From positions 1 through 38,333 of the forward strand of contig JAFXAW010000018.1 in NCBI GenBank assembly GCA_017522015.1: a DNA stretch of 38,333 nucleotides, written 5' to 3'. The notes below the pieces were generated by a model that saw only the letters and a list, made by a program, of their open reading frames with translations, was not told the origin of the DNA and made no database searches. The translations under genes were made by a program, and so were the position numbers. Every line of letters begins with the position of its first letter. Within the stretch, counting starts at the first letter, position 1. The DNA comes from Oscillospiraceae bacterium. GTDB taxonomy: Bacteria > Bacillota > Clostridia > Oscillospirales > Oscillospiraceae. Positions 31,032-38,333 of this stretch are shown one piece after another.

Positions 31032-33056
31032 TTAGATGTGCAGGCAGGCCTGGAAAGCCTCGTTGACCGCCTCGCAGATGGTCGCGGCCTTGCGGCAGTC
31101 GCCAACATGGTAGACGCTGGTCTCGGGCGCGCAGTGGCGCAGCTCCTCGACGAGGTCCCACTTCGCGCGCATACCGACAGCCAGCAGCACCGTGTCGCAG
31201 GGGATCTCGGTCGTTTCGCCCGTGTCGACGTTGCGGCAGACGATGCAGTCGTCGCGCACTTCCGCGAGGGTGGAGCTGTAGTGCATCTTGATGTCCTGCT
31301 CCTCCAGAATGGTGCGGAACTCTCTGGCGGCGCTGCCGCTGGAGGTCAGGCGCAGACGCGTGAAGGAAGCTTCCTTCTCCAGCATCTCCACGACATCAAC
31401 CTGCTTGCCCTGCTTGTAGAAGTCGTAGGCCGCTTCCAGACCGACGCTGCCCGCGCCGATGACAACGAGCTTCTCCCCGACGGGGTGCTTGCCCATCTCG
31501 GCATCCGGCGCCCAGCAGACGTGCGCCTTGTCAATGCCGGGCACGCCCGCGGGAATGACGGGCTCGGCGCCCACGCAGATGACGATGGCGTCGTATTTCT
31601 CGAGGTCGAGCAGATCCTTGGTCGCCTCGGTGTTGAGCAGAACCTTTGCCCCGCGCTCGACACACTGTGCGGTGGTGTGGCGCATCCAGGTCAGGTAATC
31701 CTTCATGTCGATCTTGAAATCGGGCACAGCCGCGCCGATGACGTTGCCGCCGATCGCGCCGGACTTCTCATAGAGCGTAACGTCGTGTCCGCGGTCAAGC
31801 AGCGTCTGCAGCGCCTGCACGCCGGCGGGGCCGCCGCCGATTACGGCAACGCGCTTTTTCTTGTCCGCCTTCGGGATGATGCCGTCGGGCAGGTCGGTGG
31901 TCATGCCGGACATGGGGTTGACGGCGCAGAAGATCGGCTTGGGGATCATCAGATGTCTCGTGCAGGAGTCGCAGCGCAGGCAGGGGCGGCGATCCTCCGG
32001 GCGGTCCTCAGCGTACTTGAGCGGCATGTCGGGGTCGGCCATCAGCGGACGGCACATGGCCACGAAATCGGCCCAGCCGTTGGCGATGATCTCTTCCGCG
32101 TAGTCCAGGCTCGTGATGGAGCCGACGGTGGTCACCAGCAGGTCGGGATAGGCCTTCTTCACGTCGCGCGCATAGTGGACGTTGAAGCAGCGGTCCATCA
32201 TGAAGTTCTGGCACCAGTTGCGGTAATACTTCATGTTGAAGTCGCTGTGCAGACCGGCGGAGACGTGCAGGATGTCGATATGATCCTTCAGGTAGCCGAT
32301 CAGCTCGAGCGTCTCGTCAAAGTGCATGCCCTCTTCGGCGATCTCGTCGGCAGAGATGCGGAACTCAATCACGAAGTCCTCACCGCACTTGCGGCGGATG
32401 GCGTCGCAGACCTCGATGGCGAAGCGCGCGCGGTTTTTCGTGCTGCCGCCGTATTCGTCCGTGCGGTGGTTGTACAGGGGGCTGGTGAACTGGCTGATGA
32501 GGTTGCCGTGGCCGCCGTGGACAAGGCAGATGTCCATGCCGGCGCGCTTCATGCGTGCCGCGGCGTCGCCAAACTTCTCCACGGTCTCGGCGATCTTCTC
32601 GTGCGTCATCTCGATGGCGGCGATCGGCTCGCGGCCGAGGCGCGCAGCGCGGCTGCGCTCGGTGGAGGAGATGTTGGGGGAGGAGCTGAACGGCGCGTGG
32701 CCCACCGTCTCGAAAGCGGTGTTTTCGCCGTTGTGGTTGATCTCAAAGGAGGCGTGGCAGCCGTACTGCTTGCCCATGTCCGCGAACTTGGCCAGCGAGC
32801 GGATGCAGCGATCGTCGCTCAGGTCAAGCTGGAAAGCCTCGTCCTTGCACTCGGTGATGTCGATCGAGCAGTTGCCGACATAGATCGTGCTCACGCCGCC
32901 GCGGGCGAACATGCGGAACCATTCCACAAATTCACGGGTGACCAGACCGTCCCGGCTGGCGAGGTTCGGGGAGGGAGGAGCCAGAGTAATGCGGTTTTTG
33001 AAGTCGATGCCGCGAATGCGGATGGGATTGAAAACGTGTTTGTACTTGGAGCCCAT
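31032..33056 (-). CDS. Old Yellow Enzyme-type FMN/4Fe-4S/FAD reductase (2,4-dienoyl-CoA / enoate reductase family)
   Basis: 674 aa, full length for the family (~640-680). The N-terminal FMN TIM barrel (~1-350) carries HGGHGNLISQFTSPLYNHRTDEYGG. The 4Fe-4S ligands are C359, C362, C365 and C377 (CLRCDSC-x11-C). The FAD domain starts RVAVIGGGPAG (402-412), and the NAD(P)H domain has VIGAGSVGLEAA (~residues 527-538). Relatives reduce activated C=C bonds (dienoyl-CoA, cinnamate/enoate, bile-acid intermediates) or oxidise methylamines. Electrons would flow from NAD(P)H through FAD and the cluster to FMN. The ATG at 33056 has AGGAAAAG upstream. The substrate is not determined. Confidence 0.92.
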   Translation of the reverse strand: MGSKYKHVFNPIRIRGIDFKNRITLAPPSPNLASRDGLVTREFVEWFRMFARGGVSTIYVGNCSIDITECKDEAFQLDLSDDRCIRSLAKFADMGKQYGCHASFEINHNGENTAFETVGHAPFSSSPNISSTERSRAARLGREPIAAIEMTHEKIAETVEKFGDAAARMKRAGMDICLVHGGHGNLISQFTSPLYNHRTDEYGGSTKNRARFAIEVCDAIRRKCGEDFVIEFRISADEIAEEGMHFDETLELIGYLKDHIDILHVSAGLHSDFNMKYYRNWCQNFMMDRCFNVHYARDVKKAYPDLLVTTVGSITSLDYAEEIIANGWADFVAMCRPLMADPDMPLKYAEDRPEDRRPCLRCDSCTRHLMIPKPIFCAVNPMSGMTTDLPDGIIPKADKKKRVAVIGGGPAGVQALQTLLDRGHDVTLYEKSGAIGGNVIGAAVPDFKIDMKDYLTWMRHTTAQCVERGAKVLLNTEATKDLLDLEKYDAIVICVGAEPVIPAGVPGIDKAHVCWAPDAEMGKHPVGEKLVVIGAGSVGLEAAYDFYKQGKQVDVVEMLEKEASFTRLRLTSSGSAAREFRTILEEQDIKMHYSSTLAEVRDDCIVCRNVDTGETTEIPCDTVLLAVGMRAKWDLVEELRHCAPETSVYHVGDCRKAATICEAVNEAFQACLHI

Positions 33057-33135
33057 ATTGCATCTTTTCCTTTCCTGTAACAACTTGAGTCGGCGCTTTT
33101 CCCCGAAAAGGGCCGCGCCGCATATCCTGCCCCTC

Positions 33136-33164
33136 AGTATATCGGATAAGGCGGAAATATGCAA
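33136..33164 (-). promoter_or_regulatory. Promoter of the ene-reductase
   Basis: On the minus strand, TTGCAT (33159-33164), 17-base spacer, TATACT (33136-33141). Nothing else is evident in the rest of the 314-base gap to the next gene. Confidence 0.75.
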
Positions 33165-33370
33165 GATTTTTTGCTTTTCAGCGCGCACAACCGAAAAAGA
33201 AGCCTTCCGGAATTCATTGTTGCCGCCGCGGGACGGAATGTGCGCGGTGGGTGCGCGCGGATTTTCGCGTTTCGCGAAGACTTTGCGCAAAAAACCGCTG
33301 CCTCCGCGCGCGTAAAATTGCCCGGGACGGACATACTATTTCCGAAATGAATTTTTCGGGAGGGAACAGG

Positions 33371-33538
33371 ATGAAGGTATCCGCGTTTATCAAGGGATTG
33401 GGCGCCGGTGTGATCGTCGGCAGCATGGTGTATATGTGCTGCGCGAAGAAGCCCTTTGGCAAGAGAAGCGGCATCGGCCGGGCGCTGCGAAAAGTGGGCG
33501 CTGTGGTGGAAGATGTGACGGATTTGATCGGTCTTTAA
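33371..33538 (+). CDS. Small membrane-associated protein, unrecognised
   Basis: 55 aa. One hydrophobic segment (~residues 5-24, FIKGLGAGVIVGSMVYMCC) is followed by a basic, then amphipathic tail (KKPFGKRSGIGRALRKVGAVVEDVTDLIG). GGGAGGG lies upstream of the ATG at 33371. It resembles small stress- or envelope-related proteins with a glycine-rich first helix, but I cannot assign a family. It stands alone, just before a tRNA gene. Confidence 0.7.
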   Translation: MKVSAFIKGLGAGVIVGSMVYMCCAKKPFGKRSGIGRALRKVGAVVEDVTDLIGL

Positions 33539-33566
33539 GAAAAATAAAAAAATTTGGAAAAACCTC

Positions 33567-33595
33567 TTGCATTTCGCTCCGGCATGTGCTATTAT
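33567..33595 (+). promoter_or_regulatory. Promoter of tRNA-Arg
   Basis: TTGCAT (33567-33572), 17-base spacer, TATTAT (33590-33595). An overlapping TATAAT at 33593-33598 would give a 20-base spacer. Confidence 0.6.
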
Positions 33596-33614
33596 AATCG
33601 GGCGCTCAAGATGT

Positions 33615-33691
33615 GCGCCGTTAGCTCAGCTGGATAGAGCGTCTGGCTACGGACCAGAAGGTCAGGAGTTCGAATCTCTTACGGCGTGCCA
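33615..33691 (+). tRNA. tRNA-Arg (anticodon ACG)
   Basis: 77 nt with encoded CCA (33689-33691). Anticodon stem TCTGG/CCAGA with loop CTACGGA gives ACG, normally edited to ICG to read CGU/CGC/CGA. The acceptor stem GCGCCGT/ACGGCGT has a G1-U72 pair, which is uncommon. Confidence 0.95.
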
Positions 33692-33728
33692 AAATCCCGT
33701 GGAAACCTTGGTTTCCACGGGATTTTTC
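33692..33728 (+). terminator. Terminator of tRNA-Arg
   Basis: Stem AAATCCCGTGGAAACC (33692-33707) with GGTTTCCACGGGATTT (33710-33725), followed by T residues, beginning directly after the CCA. Confidence 0.9.
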
Positions 33729-33781
33729 CTTTTCGGCCCGGAACCGGGAACAATGTCCGCAGTTTTGGGTGACAAAAGAAA

Positions 33782-33819
33782 AAGAAGCTGTCCGGTGCAA
33801 ACCGGACAGCTTCTTTTTT
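33782..33819. terminator. Intrinsic terminator of the cation exchanger
   Basis: Perfect 14-bp stem (AGAAGCTGTCCGGT at 33782-33795 with 33800-33813) with T-rich tails on both strands. Confidence 0.9.
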
Positions 33820-33825
33820 TAACAA

Positions 33826-34866
33826 TCAGACAATGTGCAGCGCGATGAGCACCTGCAAAACCACAAAGGCCACATAGATGCCCAGCAGCGTCAGACCCTG
33901 CCAGCGGCGCAGCTTGCCCTTGAACAGCGCGGGCAGCGTCATCAGCGCCATCACAACCACCATCAACGGGATCTCGAACAGCTGAGAGGTGTTGTAGCCC
34001 AGCAGCTTGCTTCCCTCCGGGATGGCAAAGGGAGAGATCGTCACCGCCGCGCCGGACACCAGCACGAGATTGAAGATGTTTGCGCCGATGATGTTGCCGA
34101 GCGACAGCGCGCCGTGTCCCTTCACAAGCGCGGTAACGGCCGTTACCAGCTCGGGCAGAGAGGTGCACAGCGCAACGATGGTCACGCCCACAACCTCCGT
34201 GGGGATGCCCGCCATGGTCGCCAGCGAGACGGAAGAGCCTTCCAGCATGTCCGCGCCCACGGCAATCAAAGCCGCGCTGATGACCAGCACAATCAGATCC
34301 TTCAGCAGAGAACCGCTCTTTTCTTCAGCTTCGGCTTCCTGCTCTCCTTCGCCAAGCGCCTCCACGGGATTCTTGAAGCCCTTGTAGATGGTGATCGCCA
34401 TATACACAACGAACACCAGCAGCATGATGATGCCCAGCCATCTGTCAAAGCGGCCGAAAATGTATGCTGCAAGCATGTAAATCACAGCGGATGCAAAGAA
34501 GAACAGCACGGGCGTGCGGAGGGTCTTTTTCTCCACCGGTGCGGGCCGGATTGCAATGGTCAGCGCAGCAATCAGCGCCGTGTTGCAAATGATGGAGCCG
34601 ATGGCGTTGCCGTAAGCAATCGCGCCGTTGTGGTTGACCGCCGCCGTGACGGACACCATCACCTCCGGCAGCGTCGTGCCGATGGACACCACCGTGGCGC
34701 CGATGATGATTTCCGGAACGCGGAATCGCTTGGCGATGCCCACCGCGCTGTCCACAAACCAGTCGCCGCCTTTAATCAGAAAAACAACGCCCACCGCGAA
34801 CAGCAGCAGTGCGCCCCACAAGCTGCCGGTCAGCCCGTTATACCATGTAAGAAATTGTTCGATCAT
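33826..34866 (-). CDS. Sodium/calcium exchanger family (CaCA, YrbG-like) membrane protein
   Basis: 346 aa with about ten to eleven membrane segments in two inverted halves. The paired alpha repeats are GATVVSIGTTLPEVMVSV with GNAIGSIICN, and GVTIVALCTSLPELVTAV with GNIIGANIFNL. The acidic residues in TLPE and SLPE form the ion site. A cytoplasmic loop rich in Glu (GEGEQEAEAEEKSG) divides the halves. It exchanges Ca2+ (or another cation) for Na+ or H+ at the cytoplasmic membrane. The ribosome site is weak (AAGGTAG). Confidence 0.92.
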   Translation of the reverse strand: MIEQFLTWYNGLTGSLWGALLLFAVGVVFLIKGGDWFVDSAVGIAKRFRVPEIIIGATVVSIGTTLPEVMVSVTAAVNHNGAIAYGNAIGSIICNTALIAALTIAIRPAPVEKKTLRTPVLFFFASAVIYMLAAYIFGRFDRWLGIIMLLVFVVYMAITIYKGFKNPVEALGEGEQEAEAEEKSGSLLKDLIVLVISAALIAVGADMLEGSSVSLATMAGIPTEVVGVTIVALCTSLPELVTAVTALVKGHGALSLGNIIGANIFNLVLVSGAAVTISPFAIPEGSKLLGYNTSQLFEIPLMVVVMALMTLPALFKGKLRRWQGLTLLGIYVAFVVLQVLIALHIV

Positions 34867-34956
34867 AATACTACCTTGTTTCTGTCTCTATTTAGCGTAA
34901 AACGCCGATACAACTCCGCGTGCCCGGAGGCCGCGGCTTTTCACTATGATGATGGC

Positions 34957-35157
34957 TTAGTCAAACGGATAACGATCCGGGGTGAAAGGCGTGTCCTCGC
35001 AGAACATCGCCTCGCGCGACAGGGGATAGTGATCCTCATACAGACAGAATCCGACGCCATATTCATCCCGACGTTTTCTGGTGATGTACTCTTCGCGCTT
35101 TGCCACATTGGTCTCGCCGATCAGGTATAAATACTGAATCTCCGCCCACTTTGCCAT
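34957..35157 (-). CDS. Hypothetical small protein, possibly a remnant
   Basis: 66 aa, mixed charged and aromatic (EEYITRKRRDEYGVGFCLYEDHYPLSREAMF), with no motif I recognise. No ribosome site is visible. Instead a perfect inverted repeat (35161-35180) lies three bases before the ATG, and a promoter-like pair lies 70 bases upstream. It may be a real small gene with unusual initiation or the tail of a decayed gene. Confidence 0.4.
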   Translation of the reverse strand: MAKWAEIQYLYLIGETNVAKREEYITRKRRDEYGVGFCLYEDHYPLSREAMFCEDTPFTPDRYPFD

Positions 35158-35160
35158 GAT

Positions 35161-35180
35161 CTCATAATTTGTATTATGAG
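35161..35180. repeat. Inverted repeat abutting the start codon of the 66-aa gene
   Basis: CTCATAAT (35161-35168) and ATTATGAG (35173-35180) with a TTGT centre: a perfect 8-bp palindrome that extends further with one mismatch. It could be an operator or a start-codon-proximal RNA hairpin. Confidence 0.65.
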
Positions 35181-35226
35181 GTCAAGGAACAGATGGAATT
35201 TCATAGCAGATAAAAACAACGCACAT

Positions 35227-35256
35227 ATCATACCACTATACAAATCCCAAACACAA
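35227..35256 (-). promoter_or_regulatory. Possible promoter of the 66-aa gene
   Basis: On the minus strand, TTGTGT (35251-35256), 18-base spacer, TATGAT (35227-35232), in a locally AT-rich stretch. The rest of the 319-base gap holds the palindrome at 35161-35180 and the terminator at 35327-35365 and nothing else I can support. Confidence 0.5.
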
Positions 35257-35326
35257 GACTTTTGTCGTAAAAAACATAATATAGTATAATAATTGTGTCT
35301 GAAACTGCAGAAAAACTGCATAAGAA

Positions 35327-35365
35327 AAGAACGGCCTTTGCAGCTGTGCTGCAAAGGCCGTTCTT
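35327..35365 (-). terminator. Intrinsic terminator of the NUDIX gene
   Basis: Perfect 18-bp stem (35327-35344 with 35348-35365) with a three-base loop. The minus-strand side continues TTCTTATG after the stem, so the tail is moderate. It lies about 110 bases past the NUDIX stop. Confidence 0.7.
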
Positions 35366-35476
35366 CCCATGTTCACTTTCCCTATGAAATGTACCCGCAG
35401 AACGCTTCAACGCTGTCGCCTCAATGGGCTTTGCCGCGCCATCCGCGTGCGCGTTCCCGGCGATTTGTTTTGCCCG

Positions 35477-35878
35477 TCAGCGCTCCGCTATCAGCTTTTG
35501 CAGGATGGCTGCATCCGCCGGGCAGAAAGCATAGTCCGGGATCTCGTCTGCGGTGATCCAACGAATGTCGTTGTGCTCGAGCTTTTGCGGCACGCCCTCC
35601 GCGATCGCGGCGTTGAACAGCGTCAGATGCACCGTCAGGTCCGGATACTCGTGCAGGACATCCATAAAAACCGTGCCCACAGAAAGCGTGACGCCCAGCT
35701 CCTCCCGGCATTCCCGGATCAGCGCCTGTTCCATTGTCTCGCTGGGCTCAAGCTTGCCGCCCACGAACTCCCACAGCAGGCCTCTTGCCTTGTGGGCTGG
35801 GCGCTGACAGATCATAAATTTGTCGCCATCCCGGATCAGGGCCGCAACAACCTCTGTGATTTTCCTGTTTTCCATCAT
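35477..35878 (-). CDS. MutT-like NUDIX hydrolase (8-oxo-dGTP diphosphatase type)
   Basis: 133 aa, typical MutT length. The NUDIX box is complete: G-KLEPS-E-TMEQALI-RECREELGV (about residues 40-62), the magnesium site for cutting nucleoside diphosphate-X. The segment AHKARGLLWEFVGGKLEPSE is close to MutT/NudG-type enzymes that remove oxidised dGTP or act on CTP analogues. The double ATG at 35873-35878 has GGCGGTG upstream. It is followed on the same strand by an isolated terminator. Confidence 0.88.
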   Translation of the reverse strand: MMENRKITEVVAALIRDGDKFMICQRPAHKARGLLWEFVGGKLEPSETMEQALIRECREELGVTLSVGTVFMDVLHEYPDLTVHLTLFNAAIAEGVPQKLEHNDIRWITADEIPDYAFCPADAAILQKLIAER

Positions 35879-36017
35879 TTCACCGCCGATCTGTTTGTTT
35901 TTGCCATACAAAACGCTTCTTATTTGCCGGATTTCCGGTTCCGCGCACGCGAAGCTGTGTGGCAGCTACGGCGCCGCCGATATATATGTCCGCAAAAGCG
36001 CACGCGGCTTCTGTTTT

Positions 36018-36788
36018 TCAGGTCAGAGAGTCAAACGCGGCGACCGTGCGCAGCAGTTCGTAATCAAAAGCCTCACGCCCGTAGGCATCCAGAAAGCGGT
36101 CGATGTATTTCTCGCTTTGCAGATTGTAACGCAGCGACCAGCAGGCCCAGAACAAATCAATATGCTTATCCCCGCGCCCGGCCATGCCCAGATCAATGAA
36201 GGCGCGGAATGCAAAGTCTTTCAGAATGATGTTGGGCAGGCAGGCGTCCCCGTGGATGAGCGTGTCCGCCTTCAGCCGGTCTTTGTTCTCTTCGACAATC
36301 CGCAGCGCCTCCTGCGCGGAGCGGATGCCAAAACGCTCCAGCGGTACGCCCGGGTCGAAGTTTTCTCCCTGCGGATTTTCAGCGAAATCCGCGAAGATCT
36401 GCATGTGGGAGGACAGCGGCAGATTGTCGGGCGCGAGCCCGTGCAGCGCGCGCAGCGCCTGTGCAAAAACGTCGCACAGCTTTTCGGGATCGTCCAGATG
36501 GTGCGTCGCGTCCTCGCCGTCGGTGCTTCGGGTGAGCATGTAGTCGCGACCTTCCGATAAGTAGACGATGAGCTCCGGCCCCAACGCCTTTTCAAAGAAA
36601 TGTTGCGCGAGCGCCGCCTCCCGCTTCAGCGCGCCGGCTGCATCCACTTTCAGATAAAAGCCGGAGTCGAGATAATACACCGCCGCATCGGAGCGGCAGC
36701 TGCTGTCATAGACCTGCACATCCTGCAAAAAGGGCCGTATTTCACTTGGGAAACTCGCGGCATCTATGCAAACCGGCTGTTTATTCAT
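36018..36788 (-). CDS. Aminoglycoside phosphotransferase (APH(3')-like) family kinase
   Basis: 256 aa, close to the ~265 aa of APH(3') enzymes. The Brenner motif H179-G-D181-A-C-L-P-N186 holds the catalytic Asp and a magnesium Asn. FIDLGMAGRGDKHIDLFWACWSL with D199 is the DFG-like magnesium site, and its sequence is specifically APH(3')-like. It would transfer phosphate from ATP to a hydroxyl of an aminoglycoside or another small molecule. Whether it confers resistance cannot be told from sequence. An AGGGGGGTG ribosome site precedes the start. It has its own promoter, divergent from a GNAT gene. Confidence 0.85.
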   Translation of the reverse strand: MNKQPVCIDAASFPSEIRPFLQDVQVYDSSCRSDAAVYYLDSGFYLKVDAAGALKREAALAQHFFEKALGPELIVYLSEGRDYMLTRSTDGEDATHHLDDPEKLCDVFAQALRALHGLAPDNLPLSSHMQIFADFAENPQGENFDPGVPLERFGIRSAQEALRIVEENKDRLKADTLIHGDACLPNIILKDFAFRAFIDLGMAGRGDKHIDLFWACWSLRYNLQSEKYIDRFLDAYGREAFDYELLRTVAAFDSLT

Positions 36789-36835
36789 GCGATCGCACCC
36801 CCCTGTGCCAAATCCGGATTCGTCCGGTTTTTGCC

Positions 36836-36864
36836 ATTATAGCATCCGGCTGCGAGATATACAA
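36836..36864 (-). promoter_or_regulatory. Promoter of the APH-like gene
   Basis: On the minus strand, TTGTAT (36859-36864), 17-base spacer, TATAAT (36836-36841). Confidence 0.78.
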
Positions 36865-36875
36865 GCGCCCCGCGC

Positions 36876-36904
36876 TTGTCCGGATGGTGCGCGCGTGCTA
36901 TAAT
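36876..36904 (+). promoter_or_regulatory. Promoter of the GNAT gene
   Basis: TTGTCC (36876-36881), 17-base spacer, TATAAT (36899-36904). It is back to back with the APH promoter, 11 bases apart. Confidence 0.78.
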
Positions 36905-36944
36905 GCAGCTGTCCGGTGAATCTGAGCTTGGAGGGCGTGCGTGT

Positions 36945-37385
36945 ATGTGCGGTGAAATCACAATTTTGCAGGAACGAATCACGGCAGAAGAATATATCGC
37001 TTTTCTGAAAAGAAGCGACCTGGGCTCGCAGTATCCGAAAGAGCGCTTTGAAAACAGAATTGCAAAACTTGTCGGTTCCGCATCGATCAGCCTTGTCGCC
37101 CGGAATGAAAGCGGCGTCGCCGTCGGCGTCCTGTTTGGCCTGAGCGACTTTGCCTATTGGCTCTATGTGACCGATCTGGGCGTGGACAGAGCCTACACGG
37201 GGCGGGGGATCGGAAGGCGGCTGATGCAAACGGCCCACGAAATCGCAGGCGGCGAAAAGGACATTGCGGTGTATTTGGTCGCCAATGAGAATGCGGTCGG
37301 TTTTTATGAGAAGCTGGGCATGAAAAAATCGGTGGATGTGATGCAGTATAACAAAATGGATTGGACTGCCTTCACGGTGGAGTGA
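36945..37385 (+). CDS. GNAT family N-acetyltransferase
   Basis: 146 aa. The acetyl-CoA motif A is LYVTDLGVDRAYTGRGIGRRLM (the R/Q-x-x-G-x-G pattern as TGRGIG), followed by the C-terminal NENAVGFYEKLGM segment of the fold. It would move acetyl from acetyl-CoA to an amine; the acceptor is unknown. The ATG at 36945 has GGAGGG about 9 bases upstream, preferred over an earlier in-frame start inside the promoter. The divergent APH-like gene raises the possibility of a small drug-modification pair, but this family is far too broad to claim that. Confidence 0.85.
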   Translation: MCGEITILQERITAEEYIAFLKRSDLGSQYPKERFENRIAKLVGSASISLVARNESGVAVGVLFGLSDFAYWLYVTDLGVDRAYTGRGIGRRLMQTAHEIAGGEKDIAVYLVANENAVGFYEKLGMKKSVDVMQYNKMDWTAFTVE

Positions 37386-37410
37386 GTTTTCCCGAAGCCG
37401 GGATAGATAA

Positions 37411-37446
37411 AAACCTCCCTGCGTACTGTCGCAGGGAGGTTTTTTG
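37411..37446. terminator. Terminator of the GNAT gene
   Basis: 13-bp stem AAACCTCCCTGCG (37411-37423) with CGCAGGGAGGTTT (37430-37442), followed by T residues; usable in both directions. Confidence 0.9.
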
Positions 37447-37453
37447 CTTTGCG

Positions 37454-37485
37454 CAGCCCCGCTTTGTGCGGGGCTGTTCTTTTTT
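37454..37485 (+). terminator. Second hairpin between convergent genes
   Basis: 9-bp stem CAGCCCCGC (37454-37462) with GCGGGGCTG (37468-37476), followed by TTCTTTTTT. It is a back-up terminator for plus-strand reading into the clpC-like gene. Confidence 0.75.
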
Positions 37486-37497
37486 ATGGCGGGTGCA

Positions 37498-38333
37498 TCA
37501 GCCCGGATTGGCATCGGGCGATTCCTGTTCCGGCCCGGGGGCTTCCTGCTCGCGCTCGACGACGAGCTTGTCGTCCTCAAGACGCAGCAGCGCGCGGTCG
37601 CCGGCTTTCAGCGAGCCGTCGAGCAGCTTTTCCGCGACCTGATCCTCCACGACGGACTGGATCGTGCGCCGCAGCGGGCGCGCGCCGTAAACGGGGTCGA
37701 AGCCCTGCTCGGCGAGCTTGTCAAGCGCCTCGTCCGTGCAGTGCAGCGTCACGCCGAGCGCCTCCACGCGCGCGGACACCGTGCGCAGCAGATTGCCGCA
37801 GATGGCGCGGATGTTCTCCCGCGTGAGCTGGTGGAAGACGATGGTGTCGTCAATGCGGTTGAGAAATTCCGGACGGAACACGCGCTTGAGGTCGGAGAGA
37901 ACGGCGGCGCGGATTTCCTCGTCGCTGCGCACGTTGTCACGGTTGCTCTCCGCGTCGAAGCCGAGGCGCTTTTTCGTCTCGGTGATGTTCCGCGCGCCGA
38001 TGTTGCTGGTCATGACGATGATGGTGTTCTTGAAGTCCACGTGCCGCCCCTGACTGTCGGTCAGACGGCCGTCGTCGAGGATCTGCAGCATGATGTTGAA
38101 CACATCCTCGTGCGCCTTTTCAATCTCGTCAAAGAGGATGACGCTGTAGGGCTTGCGGCGCACCTTTTCGGTGAGCTGGCCGCCGTCGTCATAGCCGACG
38201 TAGCCCGGAGGCGAGCCGATGAGCTTGGAAACCGTGTGCTTTTCCATGAATTCGGACATATCCACGCGCAGCATGGCGTTTTCGTCGCCGAAGACGGCCT
38301 CCGCCAGCGCCTTGCAAAGCTCGGTCTTGCCGA
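37498..38333 (-). CDS. clpC: ClpC-type AAA+ unfoldase, C-terminal part (cut by window edge)
   Basis: The gene enters from the right edge; the last ~278 residues are present, starting inside the second Walker A (GKTEL). Visible are the pore loop [12 protein letters not shown], Walker [12 protein letters not shown], sensor 1 TSNIG, the arginine-finger region [10 protein letters not shown], and sensor 2 GARPLRR near the end. ETKKRLGF and the [15 protein letters not shown] block fit ClpC (partner of the ClpP protease) better than ClpB. It ends with an acidic tail rich in E, P and D. The ATP-driven unfoldase feeds proteins to ClpP in the cytoplasm. Its promoter and N-terminus lie outside the window. 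Confidence 0.9.
   Translation of the reverse strand, partial: GKTELCKALAEAVFGDENAMLRVDMSEFMEKHTVSKLIGSPPGYVGYDDGGQLTEKVRRKPYSVILFDEIEKAHEDVFNIMLQILDDGRLTDSQGRHVDFKNTIIVMTSNIGARNITETKKRLGFDAESNRDNVRSDEEIRAAVLSDLKRVFRPEFLNRIDDTIVFHQLTRENIRAICGNLLRTVSARVEALGVTLHCTDEALDKLAEQGFDPVYGARPLRRTIQSVVEDQVAEKLLDGSLKAGDRALLRLEDDKLVVEREQEAPGPEQESPDANPG

Overview
The window looks like chromosome of an anaerobic, GC-rich member of the Bacillota (Clostridia, perhaps a gut Oscillospirales-type organism). This is inferred from AGGAGG-type ribosome binding sites, sigma-A style promoters (TTGACA-17-TATAAT), tRNAs with encoded CCA, DegV, AbrB/SpoVT and ClpC-type proteins, and many oxygen-sensitive or anaerobic catabolic enzymes (B12/radical SAM, FMN/FAD/4Fe-4S ene-reductase, DUF362-ferredoxin, UroD-like protein). 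I cannot name a species.

Left part (1-16.8 kb): an accessory, catabolic-looking region. It holds a DUF2284 metal-binding protein with a B12-binding radical SAM enzyme, a large FAD oxidoreductase, a DegV protein, a membrane-anchored XRE regulator, an esterase-cupin operon, two adjacent GH63-like (alpha/alpha)6-barrel proteins, a MoaF-like protein, a UroD/MtaA-like protein, and a GH3 beta-glycosidase with permuted domain order. A DUF362-ferredoxin protein and an Old Yellow Enzyme-type reductase further right (29.7-33.1 kb) fit the same theme. Together they suggest release of sugars and acyl groups from a (plant?) glycoside, followed by anaerobic redox or demethylation chemistry. This is inference; no substrate can be read from the sequence.

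Middle (16.8-22 kb): a FecCD-type metal/metal-chelate ABC importer (permease, ATPase, lipoprotein), followed by a SAM methyltransferase and a THEP1 NTPase fused to a NUDIX domain. A strong promoter precedes a ~250-nt leader that can fold into a four-way junction, then a GNRA-capped hairpin, then an intrinsic terminator just before the first gene. This is the best candidate in the window for an undescribed or unassigned riboswitch. The methyltransferase-NTPase pair has its own promoter, straddled by a perfect 11-bp inverted repeat.

Right part (22-38.3 kb): a ZIP metal transporter; a small AT-rich orphan gene beside two tRNA-Ser genes; an AbrB-ABC exporter operon with a palindrome at its start site; a small secreted cadherin-like protein; the TrkA-TrkH potassium system; DUF362 and ene-reductase genes; tRNA-Arg; a Na+/Ca2+ exchanger family protein; a MutT-type NUDIX protein; an aminoglycoside-phosphotransferase-like kinase divergent from a GNAT acetyltransferase; and the C-terminal part of a ClpC-type AAA+ unfoldase that runs off the right edge. 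Most transcription units are bounded by clear intrinsic terminators.
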